Translations under genes and position numbers: made by a program | The notes under the pieces: model-generated | The model's input: the letters and a program-made list of their open reading frames with translations, nothing else | Databases searched by the model: none | Told to the model about the DNA's origin: nothing | Source of the DNA: Mucilaginibacter limnophilus | Lineage (GTDB): Bacteria > Bacteroidota > Bacteroidia > Sphingobacteriales > Sphingobacteriaceae | DNA length: 64,000 nt | NCBI RefSeq assembly: GCF_004005815.1 | Contig: NZ_SACK01000001.1 | Span: 682,001 to 746,000, forward strand | Reading direction: 5' to 3' | Shown here: positions 18,296 to 27,340 of the stretch, piece by piece | Layout: each line of letters begins with the position of its first letter | Position numbering within the stretch: the first letter of the stretch is position 1

Positions 18296-20692
18296 ATGAT
18301 ATCAATCAAATCATCAAGATTTGCTTTACTTACAGTGCTTGTGTTGTTATTGCTGAGCAGTACTTACGCTAATGCGCAAACTATCCGTCAAAAGCTTTTA
18401 CAAAACCAATGGAAAGCATCATGGATAACTGTCCCGGGTGCAAGTGGTAAGGGATATGGTGTTTATTATTTCCGCAAACAAATCAATATTCACTCAAAGC
18501 CGTCTGCTTTTATTGTTCATGTATCAGCTGATAACAGATATAAGTTATATGTAAACGGAAAACTGGTTTCAATAGGGCCAACATCAAGTGATTTGGCGCA
18601 CTGGAATTTTATGACTGTTGATATTGCTCCTTTTTTGATTAGCGGTAGAAATACATTCGCCGCCCAGGTATGGAATGAAGGCGATTGGCGACCCGAAGCG
18701 CAGATATCTTTAAGAACCGGGTTTATTTTACAAGGACAAAATGAAGCGGAAATGCTTAATACCGGTACAGGTTGGAAATGTATTGCCGATAGCAGTTATT
18801 CGCCTTTAACGGTTAAAACACCGGCTTATTATGCGGCAGGTCCGGGGCAAATAGTTAATATGAATCGTTCGGTTAAAAAGTGGCAAACCAGTGATGTTGA
18901 TGATAGCCGGTGGCAGAATGCAAAAATCATTTCACCGGGTATTCCAATAAATACAATCGGCGAAGATGTGGCAACCGACGCCTGGTTGTTGCAACCATCA
19001 ATATTGCCGCCTATGGAATTAACTTACCAACGGCTTACCGCAGTACGGCAATCAAATAAGGGATTGAATATTCCTGATGGTTTTCCTTCACAAAAAAAAT
19101 CAGTAACCATACCTGCAAACAGCAAAGTCAATATTTTGCTTGATCAGGGTTTTCTGACCAATGCATATCCAACCATTGGTTTTAGCAGGGGAAAAGGTGC
19201 CACTTTAGCTTTAACTTATGCCGAAGCGCTTTATACGAAATACCCGGCAAAAGGCAACAGAAACGATGTTGAAGGTAAAACAATGATTGGACGAATGGAT
19301 AGTCTGATATCAGACGGCACCACAGGCCAGCAGTTTACACCATTATCGTGGAGAACTTTTAGGTATCTGCAAATATCTGTTACTACAAGTGATGAAGCTT
19401 TAGTAATTGATGATATTTATGGAACTTTTGTTGGGTATCCGTTCAAGCAAAATGCATCGGTGCAAACAAGTAATACCGATATCAACAAAATCCTCGAAAT
19501 AGGGTGGCGTACCGCCCGGCTTAGTGCCGTTGAAACCTATATGGACTGTCCGTACTACGAGCAACTGCAGTATATTGGCGATACCCGCATACAAGCTATG
19601 GTTTCTTTATACAACAGCGGCGACGACCGCCTGATACGTAATGCTTTAAACAATATGGATAATTCACGCCGGCCCGAAGGTATTACGCTAAGCAGGTATC
19701 CCTCAAAAACACCACAGTACATTCCAACCTTTTCGTTATGGTATTTAGGTATGCTGTATGATTATTGGATGTATGGTAGTGACCCAGCATTTGTAAAAAA
19801 TAAACTGCCCGGTACACGGCAAATACTTAATTATTTCAATCAATACCAACAAAGTGATGGTTCTATCAGCAATATGCCGTTTTGGATGTTTACGGATTGG
19901 GCCAAAGGTGAGGGTTGGCACCTGGGCCGCGGACCAAAAAGTTCCGATGGTACATCTGCTTTAATTGACCTGCAATTGCTATGGGCCTATCAGTTAGCCG
20001 CCGAATTGGAAAGCCGGATTGGCATGAAAGAATATGTTGTTGAATACAACAAACGTATTGTGCAGCTAAAGGCGACTATTCGTCGAAAATATTGGAATGC
20101 TAACCGCCAGTTATTTGCCGACAGACTTGAAAAAGATTTGTATTCACAACATACAAACGCGCTTGCCATACTCACCGGAGTTATTTCAAATGAAGAACGA
20201 GCAGTTGTTGCAAAAAACATATTAACTGATAAGTCGCTTGCTGCAGCATCAATTTATTTTAAATACTATGTGCATCAGGCATTAACAAAAGCCGGTTTAG
20301 GAAATGATTATTTAAACTGGCTTGATAAATGGCGGCAAAATATACAAATGGGCCTGACTACCTGGGGTGAAACGTCAGAAATTGATACAACTCGTTCTGA
20401 TTGTCATGCCTGGGGCGCAAGCCCCAATATCGAATTTTTCAGGACGCTGCTTGGCATTGATACTGATGCACCGGGTTTTTCCAAAGTGAAAATCACGCCT
20501 CATTTAGGTGGTATAAAAAATATAAGCGGTACCATACCGCATCCCAATGGTAAAATTTCGGTTGAGTACATCAATCGTGCTAATAATTATTACATTAAAA
20601 TCGTATTACCACAAAATATTACAGGCACTTTGCTGTGGAAAGGCCGGTTATATAATTTGCATGGCGCTTCTAATCAATTTGTTTTGAATTAA
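18296..20692 (+). CDS. Secreted GH78 alpha-L-rhamnosidase
   Basis: The 798-residue protein has a signal peptide (about 1-27), N-terminal beta-sandwich domains (sugar-binding part about 60-210), an (alpha/alpha)6 barrel (about 380-700) and a C-terminal beta domain. The hallmark motif gives Asp417, Glu422 and Asp429, the same 5 and 7 residue spacing as the catalytic cluster Asp567/Glu572/Asp579 of Bacillus RhaB. The second-half motif TTWGETSE supplies the other conserved Glu. It would release L-rhamnose from pectic side chains or flavonoid glycosides, which fits the apiose theme because apiose and rhamnose are adjacent in RG-II side chains. The GLGW part of the usual family motif is replaced by LQYI. 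Confidence 0.85.
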   Translation: MISIKSSRFALLTVLVLLLLSSTYANAQTIRQKLLQNQWKASWITVPGASGKGYGVYYFRKQINIHSKPSAFIVHVSADNRYKLYVNGKLVSIGPTSSDLAHWNFMTVDIAPFLISGRNTFAAQVWNEGDWRPEAQISLRTGFILQGQNEAEMLNTGTGWKCIADSSYSPLTVKTPAYYAAGPGQIVNMNRSVKKWQTSDVDDSRWQNAKIISPGIPINTIGEDVATDAWLLQPSILPPMELTYQRLTAVRQSNKGLNIPDGFPSQKKSVTIPANSKVNILLDQGFLTNAYPTIGFSRGKGATLALTYAEALYTKYPAKGNRNDVEGKTMIGRMDSLISDGTTGQQFTPLSWRTFRYLQISVTTSDEALVIDDIYGTFVGYPFKQNASVQTSNTDINKILEIGWRTARLSAVETYMDCPYYEQLQYIGDTRIQAMVSLYNSGDDRLIRNALNNMDNSRRPEGITLSRYPSKTPQYIPTFSLWYLGMLYDYWMYGSDPAFVKNKLPGTRQILNYFNQYQQSDGSISNMPFWMFTDWAKGEGWHLGRGPKSSDGTSALIDLQLLWAYQLAAELESRIGMKEYVVEYNKRIVQLKATIRRKYWNANRQLFADRLEKDLYSQHTNALAILTGVISNEERAVVAKNILTDKSLAAASIYFKYYVHQALTKAGLGNDYLNWLDKWRQNIQMGLTTWGETSEIDTTRSDCHAWGASPNIEFFRTLLGIDTDAPGFSKVKITPHLGGIKNISGTIPHPNGKISVEYINRANNYYIKIVLPQNITGTLLWKGRLYNLHGASNQFVLN

Positions 20693-20870
20693 TATCCAAC
20701 TTATTTAAACAGAACTTAGCAGGGTAGCTGATCTACTGACAGAAAGCGCGATCTATTTATAAGGCTTTATATTTACACCGTTTTAGTCGAAGGCGAAATA
20801 ACCACTTCAGGCCTATCGAAAAGATGGAGTTTCTATCACAGCCGAAGGATAAGTCATTGGAACTAAAGTA
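20693..20870. other. Gene-free spacer
   Basis: I see nothing recognisable here between the rhamnosidase stop and the terminator of the convergent tRNA unit. Confidence 0.5.
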
Positions 20871-20910
20871 TAAAAAAAAACGTTCGCAAGTATATAGCAA
20901 CTTGCGAACG
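20871..20910 (-). terminator. Terminator of the tRNA unit
   Basis: A perfect 10-bp inverted repeat (20881-20890 with 20901-20910) is followed, reading the minus strand, by a run of nine T residues. It lies 5 bp beyond tRNA-Leu. Confidence 0.9.
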
Positions 20911-20914
20911 TTTG

Positions 20915-20999
20915 TACTCAGAGCGGGAATCGAACCCGCACGCCTGTTGAGGGCACAGGATTTTAAGTCCTGCGTGTCTACCAGTTCCACCATCTGAGC
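20915..20999 (-). tRNA. tRNA-Leu (anticodon UAA)
   Basis: On the minus strand the 85-nt sequence folds as a class II tRNA. The acceptor stem GCTCAGA pairs with TCTGAGT (one G-U pair at the first position). The anticodon stem CAGGA/TCCTG encloses loop CTTAAAA (anticodon TAA). There is a long variable arm, a T arm GCGGG-TTCGATT-CCCGC and discriminator A. CCA is not encoded. Confidence 0.95.
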
Positions 21000-21049
21000 A
21001 GGTGTTAACCTGTATTTCTGAAAGACCAAATATAATATCTTTCAAAAAT

Positions 21050-21076
21050 AAATCCCTTCTTATTGGGAAGGGATTT
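21050..21076 (-). terminator. Hairpin between tRNA-Gly and tRNA-Leu
   Basis: A 9-bp stem (21050-21058 with 21068-21076) directly follows tRNA-Gly on the minus strand, with only a weak T-rich tail. It may be a leaky terminator or a processing hairpin between the two tRNAs. Confidence 0.5.
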
Positions 21077-21077
21077 G

Positions 21078-21150
<73 letters not shown>

Positions 21151-21257
21151 GTTGGTGTTTCAAACATTTGAGAAGCGTTTACTTCCGTGTTTGTGGCTGC
21201 AAATATAGGGAGAAATGCATTTCCTGCAAGCAAAACTTTAAAAAAAATATAATAATT

Positions 21258-21740
21258 TCATAACTCGCTGTTTTTCAAAACATCTAAAATTACATCGCTT
21301 TCAAAACCCCTGCTATAGGCATATTGCTGCAGCTTGTAACGTCGTTTATAGCCGTCTTTCTCTTTTAAACCCGAGGCTTTTTTTGTCAATATATCCTGCA
21401 ATACCCGCAGGTAATCGTCCATATCAATACCCAGCAGCGCTTTTTTGATCAGCACATCGGGTACCTGTTTTAATTTTAAGCCCTGTTTTATTTTGATCTT
21501 GCCCCAGTGTTTCTGGTTGAATTTACCCCTTGCATACTGTTTGGCAAAGCGCTCTTCATTCAAAAAGTTCTCTATGATGAGCCGACTTATTACAATTTCA
21601 ATTACACGCCCGGCTACTCCCCATTCGTACATTTTGTTGCGCACTTCCTGTTGCGAACGTTCCTGGTAGACGCAATAACGCTGAGCTTTGGCAAGGGCTA
21701 TGTTTTCGTCGGTAATTTTTACGGTTTTGGCGGGTTCCAT
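21258..21740 (-). CDS. recX: RecX-family regulator of RecA
   Basis: The 160-residue protein is built of the three-helix repeats of RecX (YCVYQERSQQEVRNKM at residues 22-37, FLNEERFAKQYARGK, and C-terminal KLQQYAYSRGFES). RecX binds RecA filaments and limits recombinase activity. The gene is divergent from murF-alr, whose chosen start lies 60 bp away. recA is not in the window. Confidence 0.85.
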   Translation of the reverse strand: MEPAKTVKITDENIALAKAQRYCVYQERSQQEVRNKMYEWGVAGRVIEIVISRLIIENFLNEERFAKQYARGKFNQKHWGKIKIKQGLKLKQVPDVLIKKALLGIDMDDYLRVLQDILTKKASGLKEKDGYKRRYKLQQYAYSRGFESDVILDVLKNSEL

Positions 21741-21800
21741 TCAAACCAAAATTCGGGAAAATTCTTGTATTGGCAGAAATATAAGCAAATTAGCAAAGTG

Positions 21801-24263
21801 ATGCATAAGAGCCGTTATACCACAAGCCAGATACGTGAAATACTGAATGCCAAGGGAAGCGTTGCAACCGACAATCCCATCAGCATACTGCTTACCGACA
21901 GCCGCCGCATAAGCAACCCGTCGGGCGGACTCTTCTTCGCACTCAGCGGCCGGCGCAACGGTCACGAATTTATTGCCGAGGCCTATAATGCCGGCGTGCG
22001 CGATTTCGTGGTAAAACAAATGCCTGAAGGCTATTTTCCGGAAGCCAATTTTTTGATAGTGCCCGATGTGCTTACAGCTTTGCAGCAGCTGGCAGCTTAC
22101 CACAGGAAGCAGTTTAATTTCCCGGTTATAGGCATTACAGGCAGCAATGGCAAAACCATTGTAAAAGAGTGGCTGTACCAGCTGATGGCTGCCGATAAGA
22201 ATATCGTTCGTAACCCCAAAAGCTATAACTCACAAATGGGCGTGCCGCTATCAGTGTGGCAAATAAACGACCGTAACAACCTTGGCATTTTTGAGGCCGG
22301 CGTATCCACCGTAGGTGAAATGGATAAACTGGAAGCTATTATACAACCTGAAATAGGCGTGCTTACGCATATCGGGTCGGCACATGACGAAGGTTTTGCC
22401 GACAGGGATGAGAAAATTGAGGAAAAGCTGAAGCTGTTTAAAAACTGCCGTTTGCTCATTTATAATTACGAACAACTGCTCGAATATAAGGAGGCCGTAA
22501 AAACGCCCGAAAAATTTATCTGGAGCCGTAAGTTTAATCAGGCGGATTTATACGTGTTCAGCGAAGCGGCAATAGAAAAAAACTACTACATGCGCGCCGT
22601 CTATAAGGGTGAAGAAATAGAGTGCCTGGTGCCTTTCAGGGATGAGGCTTCTATAGAAAACGCTATTGTATGTTGGGCAACCATGCTGGCGTTGGGCTAT
22701 AGCCCGGCCGTTGCCGATGATCGCATTGAAAAGCTAACACCCGTTAGCATGCGCCTCGAGCTGAAAACAGGGATAAACGATTGCTCTGTTATTGATGACT
22801 CATATAACTCAGATGTGCAGTCGCTTGAGATAGCGCTTAACTTTTTGAGTCAGCAAAATCAGCATCCTAAAAAAACGCTCGTACTGTCAGATATCTACCA
22901 GTCGGGACTGCAGCAGGATGTGCTTTACAGGCAGGTAGCTGAGCTGGTGAAGGCGAGGGGCGTAAACAAGTTTATAGGTATAGGGGAGGCGCTTTCGGCC
23001 CACCGTGAATACTTTGATATACCTGATAAGCAATTTTATAAAAGCACTACTGATTTTTTAACACACCTGCAAACGCAGCAGTTCCGTAACGAGGTTATCT
23101 TGCTTAAGGGATCACGCACTTTTGAGTTTGAGCGCATAAGCCGCATGTTTGTGCAAAAGGCGCACGAAACCGTGATGGAGATTAACCTGAACGCGCTGCT
23201 GCATAACCTGAACTTTTACCGTTCGAAATTGAAGCCCGGCGTAAAAGTGATGGCTATGGTTAAAGCTTTTTCATATGGCAGCGGTACCTACGAGTTGGCG
23301 AACATGCTGCAATATAACAAGGTTGATTACCTGGCGGTTGCTTATGCCGATGAAGGTGTTGCACTGCGTCAGGCAGGTATTACATTGCCAATTGTAGTGT
23401 TGAACACCGAGGTTACCGCATTTGAAAAGCTTACCGCTTATAAACTTGAGCCCAATATTTATAGCTTCGGCTTGTTCGACGAGTTTATAAAATACGTGCA
23501 GGACAGTAATATATTTCATTACCCGGTGCATATTAAGATAGATACCGGCATGCACAGGCTTGGTTTTGAGGACTTTGAGATAGAAACGCTTTGCGATTTG
23601 CTGGAAGAGAACCCTTATGTGCGTGTACAGTCGGTTTTCTCGCACCTGGTTGCCAGCGATGCTGAGGCGCACGACCTGTTTACCTTAAAGCAGATCAACA
23701 TTTTTGAAAAGGCTTACCAGCAGATAGAAGAGGTACTGGGTTACCGGGTGATCAGGCATATATGCAATACTTCGGGTATTATTCGCTGGCCTGCCGCGCA
23801 TTATGATATGGTGCGGGTGGGTATTGGCCTATACGGCGTTGACGCGGCTATCCCCGAAGAAGAAAACGCGCTTCAGCCGATAGCAAGCCTTAAAACAAGT
23901 ATTTCGCAGATAAAGAAAATACTTGCAGGCGATACCGTAGGCTACAACCGTAACGGCAGCCTGACGAAGGACGGCAAGATAGCCACCGTACGCATAGGCT
24001 ACGCCGATGGCTACCTGCGCGCTTTTGGTAATGGTGTTGGCTGTATGCTTGTAAAAGGTACCAAAGTGCCCACGGTTGGCAATGTATCTATGGATATGTG
24101 TATGATAGATGTTACCGGGCTCGACGTTAGGGAAGGGGATGAGGTGGTAGTTTTCAACGACAAATTGAAGATAGAAGAGCTGGCTAAACAGATAGGTACT
24201 ATCCCGTATGAGATACTAACAAATGTTTCGCAAAGAGTAAAAAGGGTGTATTTTTATGAGTGA
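21801..24263 (+). CDS. murF-alr: Bifunctional UDP-MurNAc-tripeptide:D-Ala-D-Ala ligase / alanine racemase
   Basis: The 820-residue fusion has an N-terminal Mur ligase (P-loop GITGSNGKT at about residues 111-119, central HIGSAHDEGF) and a C-terminal alanine racemase. The racemase PLP lysine is Lys488 in MVKAFSYGSG, with the GYNRNG and GNVSMDMCMIDVTG motifs further on. It makes D-alanine and adds D-Ala-D-Ala to the peptidoglycan precursor. The ATG at 21801 is chosen because the frame upstream overlaps recX antisense and lacks family similarity; the resulting length is normal for this Bacteroidota-typical fusion. Confidence 0.93.
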   Translation: MHKSRYTTSQIREILNAKGSVATDNPISILLTDSRRISNPSGGLFFALSGRRNGHEFIAEAYNAGVRDFVVKQMPEGYFPEANFLIVPDVLTALQQLAAYHRKQFNFPVIGITGSNGKTIVKEWLYQLMAADKNIVRNPKSYNSQMGVPLSVWQINDRNNLGIFEAGVSTVGEMDKLEAIIQPEIGVLTHIGSAHDEGFADRDEKIEEKLKLFKNCRLLIYNYEQLLEYKEAVKTPEKFIWSRKFNQADLYVFSEAAIEKNYYMRAVYKGEEIECLVPFRDEASIENAIVCWATMLALGYSPAVADDRIEKLTPVSMRLELKTGINDCSVIDDSYNSDVQSLEIALNFLSQQNQHPKKTLVLSDIYQSGLQQDVLYRQVAELVKARGVNKFIGIGEALSAHREYFDIPDKQFYKSTTDFLTHLQTQQFRNEVILLKGSRTFEFERISRMFVQKAHETVMEINLNALLHNLNFYRSKLKPGVKVMAMVKAFSYGSGTYELANMLQYNKVDYLAVAYADEGVALRQAGITLPIVVLNTEVTAFEKLTAYKLEPNIYSFGLFDEFIKYVQDSNIFHYPVHIKIDTGMHRLGFEDFEIETLCDLLEENPYVRVQSVFSHLVASDAEAHDLFTLKQINIFEKAYQQIEEVLGYRVIRHICNTSGIIRWPAAHYDMVRVGIGLYGVDAAIPEEENALQPIASLKTSISQIKKILAGDTVGYNRNGSLTKDGKIATVRIGYADGYLRAFGNGVGCMLVKGTKVPTVGNVSMDMCMIDVTGLDVREGDEVVVFNDKLKIEELAKQIGTIPYEILTNVSQRVKRVYFYE

Positions 24264-24277
24264 TGGTCACATCTCAT

Positions 24278-25015
24278 TCATTTCGTTTTTTTATCGGCTT
24301 GATACCACCAATTATTTATAAAGTAGTAATCCTCTTTCCCTAAAATGATTACAGGAAAATAGCCATTAATCTTTTTTTTGATTGTTGATTGTGAATTAGT
24401 CGTAATAACTTTATTATTTAAGTTTTGCTTAGCACTATAAAAAACACTGTTCTTTTTATCAAAGTTTAAAATGGTGGTGTTGTTAAAAATGTAATTTTCC
24501 TCCGGATGTTGTTTTGATATAACATAATCGCAAATTTCCGCTACAATGCTATAGTTATTTTTGCTATCAACTTTCAAACTTGACTTGACATTATAAGCTT
24601 TTTTATAGGCACCGTCATCCCAATCACTGTATCTCAAAACATGCATGGCTTCAATCAATCTTCCATTTTTTACACATAGGATTAATAGCTTCCCCATTCC
24701 TAAGTTTGAACCACCTCTAACTTCGTACTTTAGTTCAAGAAAAGTACTGTTTAAGAGTTTAACTTCAGGTGGCACACCCCAAAACTCGCGAATACTGATT
24801 GTATCATTTAAAAAGGATAATTTTAATACATGTTTAACATAGTCTGAGGTAACGTTAACCTTGACATTTTCTCCATCCAGTGCTAAAATATTATATATTT
24901 TTGTTTGTTTATCAAGTGTTAGTGATTGATTATCAGTGATATTATCTTGAGCGGTAGCGCAATTCATTGTAAGAACAAAGACAGCGCAAGCGATAGTAAT
25001 CAGTTTAGTGTTCAA
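24278..25015 (-). CDS. Secreted protein of unknown function
   Basis: The 245-residue protein has a signal peptide (about 1-22, cut after the ATAQ-type site) and a mixed alpha/beta sequence with no motif I recognise; Trp-rich ends (REFWGVPPE, INNWWYQ) stand out. The gene lies convergent with murF-alr (14 bp between stops) and has lower GC than its neighbours. It may be lineage-specific. Confidence 0.6.
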   Translation of the reverse strand: MNTKLITIACAVFVLTMNCATAQDNITDNQSLTLDKQTKIYNILALDGENVKVNVTSDYVKHVLKLSFLNDTISIREFWGVPPEVKLLNSTFLELKYEVRGGSNLGMGKLLILCVKNGRLIEAMHVLRYSDWDDGAYKKAYNVKSSLKVDSKNNYSIVAEICDYVISKQHPEENYIFNNTTILNFDKKNSVFYSAKQNLNNKVITTNSQSTIKKKINGYFPVIILGKEDYYFINNWWYQADKKTK

Positions 25016-25169
25016 GAAGCAGACTTATTAATTGAAGAAAAATTACAATGCCGAATTAAATATAAATCAAATAGTTGGTTATTAATAGCTACATAGTTTA
25101 ATGAACGCATTTTTGATTTACTGTCCAAACCTTATATTTTTACCAGTTATTCAATCCAACTTTCCTTAA

Positions 25170-25769
25170 ATGAAGAAACTTGCCGGTGCCATATTAAATT
25201 ACTTTGTTAAAGGGCTGCTTGTTGTGGTGCCGCTTGGCGTAGTGTTTTTTGTGGTGTACTGGGCGATAACCGGAATTGATAATGCCCTTAACCTGAGTGA
25301 AGAACTTTGGACCGATAGTCATGGAAAACCTGTTTACATCCCTGGCTTAGGCATACTTACCGTATTATGCGTTGTGCTGATAGCCGGCGTGCTGGTTACC
25401 ACGGTTGTTACCGACCCGATAAAGCGCTGGTTTGCCCGCTGGCTTAACCGTCTACCGCTTTTCCAATTTTTGTATTCATCTGTTAAAGACCTCACCGAAG
25501 CTTTTGTTGGCGAAGAGAAAAAATTCAGCGAACCGGTGCTGGTAGAGGTGAATGAAACGGGGTTAAAAAAGATTGGTTTCCTCGTAAAAAAAGACCTTGC
25601 ATCTATCGGGCTTCCCGGCGAGGTGGCGGTGTATTTCCCATTGTCATACTCCTTTGCCGGGCAGGTGGTAATTGTGCCTTCCGACAAGATAAAACCCATC
25701 AACAAAAGCGCCGCCGAAGTGATGAAATTTGTTGTATCAGGGGGCGTAAGCGGACTGGATAATATTTAG
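25170..25769 (+). CDS. DUF502 family membrane protein
   Basis: The 199-residue protein has two membrane helices (about 8-35 and 50-75) followed by a soluble domain with the DUF502 features LPLFQFLYSSVKDLTEAF and YSFAGQVVIVP. DUF502 proteins are widespread inner-membrane proteins with no firm biochemical role. The gene is monocistronic, and the C-terminal VSGGVS motif is intact. Confidence 0.85.
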   Translation: MKKLAGAILNYFVKGLLVVVPLGVVFFVVYWAITGIDNALNLSEELWTDSHGKPVYIPGLGILTVLCVVLIAGVLVTTVVTDPIKRWFARWLNRLPLFQFLYSSVKDLTEAFVGEEKKFSEPVLVEVNETGLKKIGFLVKKDLASIGLPGEVAVYFPLSYSFAGQVVIVPSDKIKPINKSAAEVMKFVVSGGVSGLDNI

Positions 25770-25775
25770 CTTTTG

Positions 25776-26008
25776 CTACTACTGCCAAGATTTTGACAGT
25801 GTTGACGCGGTGTTGACGGGTGTTGATTTTTGGTGTTTCTGGTGTTGACTTTTAGGTCTCCCTTTTGGTTGTCTAAATTTTTTATCTGTATAAGTTTCTG
25901 ATATATAATATGTTGCATATATAACCAATAGTCAGGCTTTAACTACTGCCAAAATTTTGACAGTGTTGACGGGTGTTGACGGTGTTGACTCTGTTGACGT
26001 CAACACCT
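25776..26008. repeat. TGTTGAC repeat array with two 28-nt direct copies
   Basis: Between two convergent genes the heptamer TGTTGAC occurs seven times (25800, 25811, 25843, 25964, 25974, 25983, 25992). It sits in two imperfect copies (25776-25830 and 25940-26008) that both begin ACTACTGCCAA(A/G)ATTTTGACAG. The array ends in a perfect 14-bp palindrome, TGTTGACGTCAACA (25992-26005). Function unknown; replication slippage, a protein-binding array or a convergent-transcription buffer are all possible. Confidence 0.7.
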
Positions 26009-26012
26009 TGCA

Positions 26013-27263
26013 TTAAAGCGTATCAGCATCAACCTTTACAGGATGCACTTTTTTAAAACTGCGTATCGCCAAAACCGTACTGATCAGCATCAGCAAAGCC
26101 CCTAAAAAGAACGGCGCTCCAGGCAGGTGCGCAGGTGTCCCCGGCTTGGTAAAATAGTAAAACAAATAGGACATTGTCATAGGTGCGAAGGTGGAACTCA
26201 AGCTCATCAAACTGGTTAAACCACCTTGAAGTTCGCCTTGCTCATTTTTTGACACCTCATTGCTCATAATACCTTGCAATGCCGGGCCCGCAATGCCACC
26301 CAGGGTGTAAGGTATCAGAAAAACGAACATCATCCAACCCTTTGTTGCGAGCCCAAAAAGTACAAGCCCGATACTGTACAGTAACAACCCAATCCATATG
26401 CTACGCTGCAAACCAAGTTTTGGCAAGGTTATGCGTATCAAACCACCCTGAACAAGTGCAAACATAAAACCTACAAAACCAAGTGACCAACCCACTGTCC
26501 CTTCAGTCCATTTAAACTTGTACATGGTGAAAAACGTCCAAACGCTTTGTACCGCCTGCCCGGCAAAATAAACCAGAAACAGTGATACAGCTAAACCAAT
26601 AACGGATGGATACTTTTTCAGTTGTTTTAATGTGCCAATAGGGTTGGCCCGTTTTATGTCAAATGGGCGACGATGTGCCTTATCAAGCGATTCGGGCAAC
26701 ACAAAAAATCCGTAAAGAGCATTTATAAACGCCAGCCCTGCAGCCGCAAAAAAGGGATATTGCGGATTGAATTCAGCCAAATTACCACCAATTATAGGAC
26801 CTATTATAAAGCCTAACCCAAATGCAACGCCTATCATACCGAAGTTTTGTGCACGCTTTTCAGGTTCGCTAACATCGGCAATATAAGCTGAAGCTGTAGT
26901 GAAACTGGCGCCGGTTATGCCAGCTATTATGCGGCCAATAAATAACCAGCCAATAGTTGGCGCAAACGCCAGGAACAAATAATCTATTCCAAAACCCAGA
27001 AGAGAGCAAAGCAACACCGGTCGGCGGCCATATTTATCGCTGAGGTTACCAATTAGAGGAGAGAACAGGAACTGCATAAATGCGTACGTAAACAAAAGCC
27101 AACCAGACCAGTAGCTTGCGTCACTTAGGTTTCCATGAATTAGTTTCTCAATAAGTTTAGGAAATACAGGTATAGTTATACTAAGGCCAATAACGTCAAT
27201 CAGTAAGGTGAAAAAAATGAATCCCAAAGCGGCGGGACGCTTCTGCGGTACAGGTTGTTCCAT
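26013..27263 (-). CDS. MFS efflux transporter of the TetA/TCR type
   Basis: The 416-residue protein has twelve predicted membrane segments and the drug:H+ antiporter motifs: [14 protein letters not shown] in loop 2-3 (near residue 75) and [10 protein letters not shown] in helix 5 (motif C, near residue 150). TetA-like MFS pumps export tetracyclines or other small molecules; chromosomal members in Bacteroidota often have no known substrate. The ATG at 27263 is used; a -7-like box TTACTTTG lies only 4 nt before it. Confidence 0.82.
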   Translation of the reverse strand: MEQPVPQKRPAALGFIFFTLLIDVIGLSITIPVFPKLIEKLIHGNLSDASYWSGWLLFTYAFMQFLFSPLIGNLSDKYGRRPVLLCSLLGFGIDYLFLAFAPTIGWLFIGRIIAGITGASFTTASAYIADVSEPEKRAQNFGMIGVAFGLGFIIGPIIGGNLAEFNPQYPFFAAAGLAFINALYGFFVLPESLDKAHRRPFDIKRANPIGTLKQLKKYPSVIGLAVSLFLVYFAGQAVQSVWTFFTMYKFKWTEGTVGWSLGFVGFMFALVQGGLIRITLPKLGLQRSIWIGLLLYSIGLVLFGLATKGWMMFVFLIPYTLGGIAGPALQGIMSNEVSKNEQGELQGGLTSLMSLSSTFAPMTMSYLFYYFTKPGTPAHLPGAPFFLGALLMLISTVLAIRSFKKVHPVKVDADTL

Positions 27264-27340
27264 CACGCAAAGTAACAAAGTGGCTGATTAATTTGATATT
27301 AATTATTAAATTTTTAGCTTCACTAACAAATTAGTTGACC

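Noticed and set aside
1..20692. A mobile genomic island with integrase or flanking att repeats at the tRNA pair
   Set aside because: I see no integrase, transposase or direct repeat of the tRNA 3' ends on the apiose side, so tRNA proximity alone is not enough.
21507..21800. N-terminal extension of MurF-Alr
   Set aside because: The in-frame stretch lies antisense to recX and adds no family similarity; the ATG at 21801 gives the normal length.
25776..26008. A cluster of sigma70 -35 boxes (TTGACA-like)
   Set aside because: Bacteroidota primary sigma factor uses TTTG/TAnnTTTG, both flanking genes converge here, and no -7 boxes accompany the repeats.
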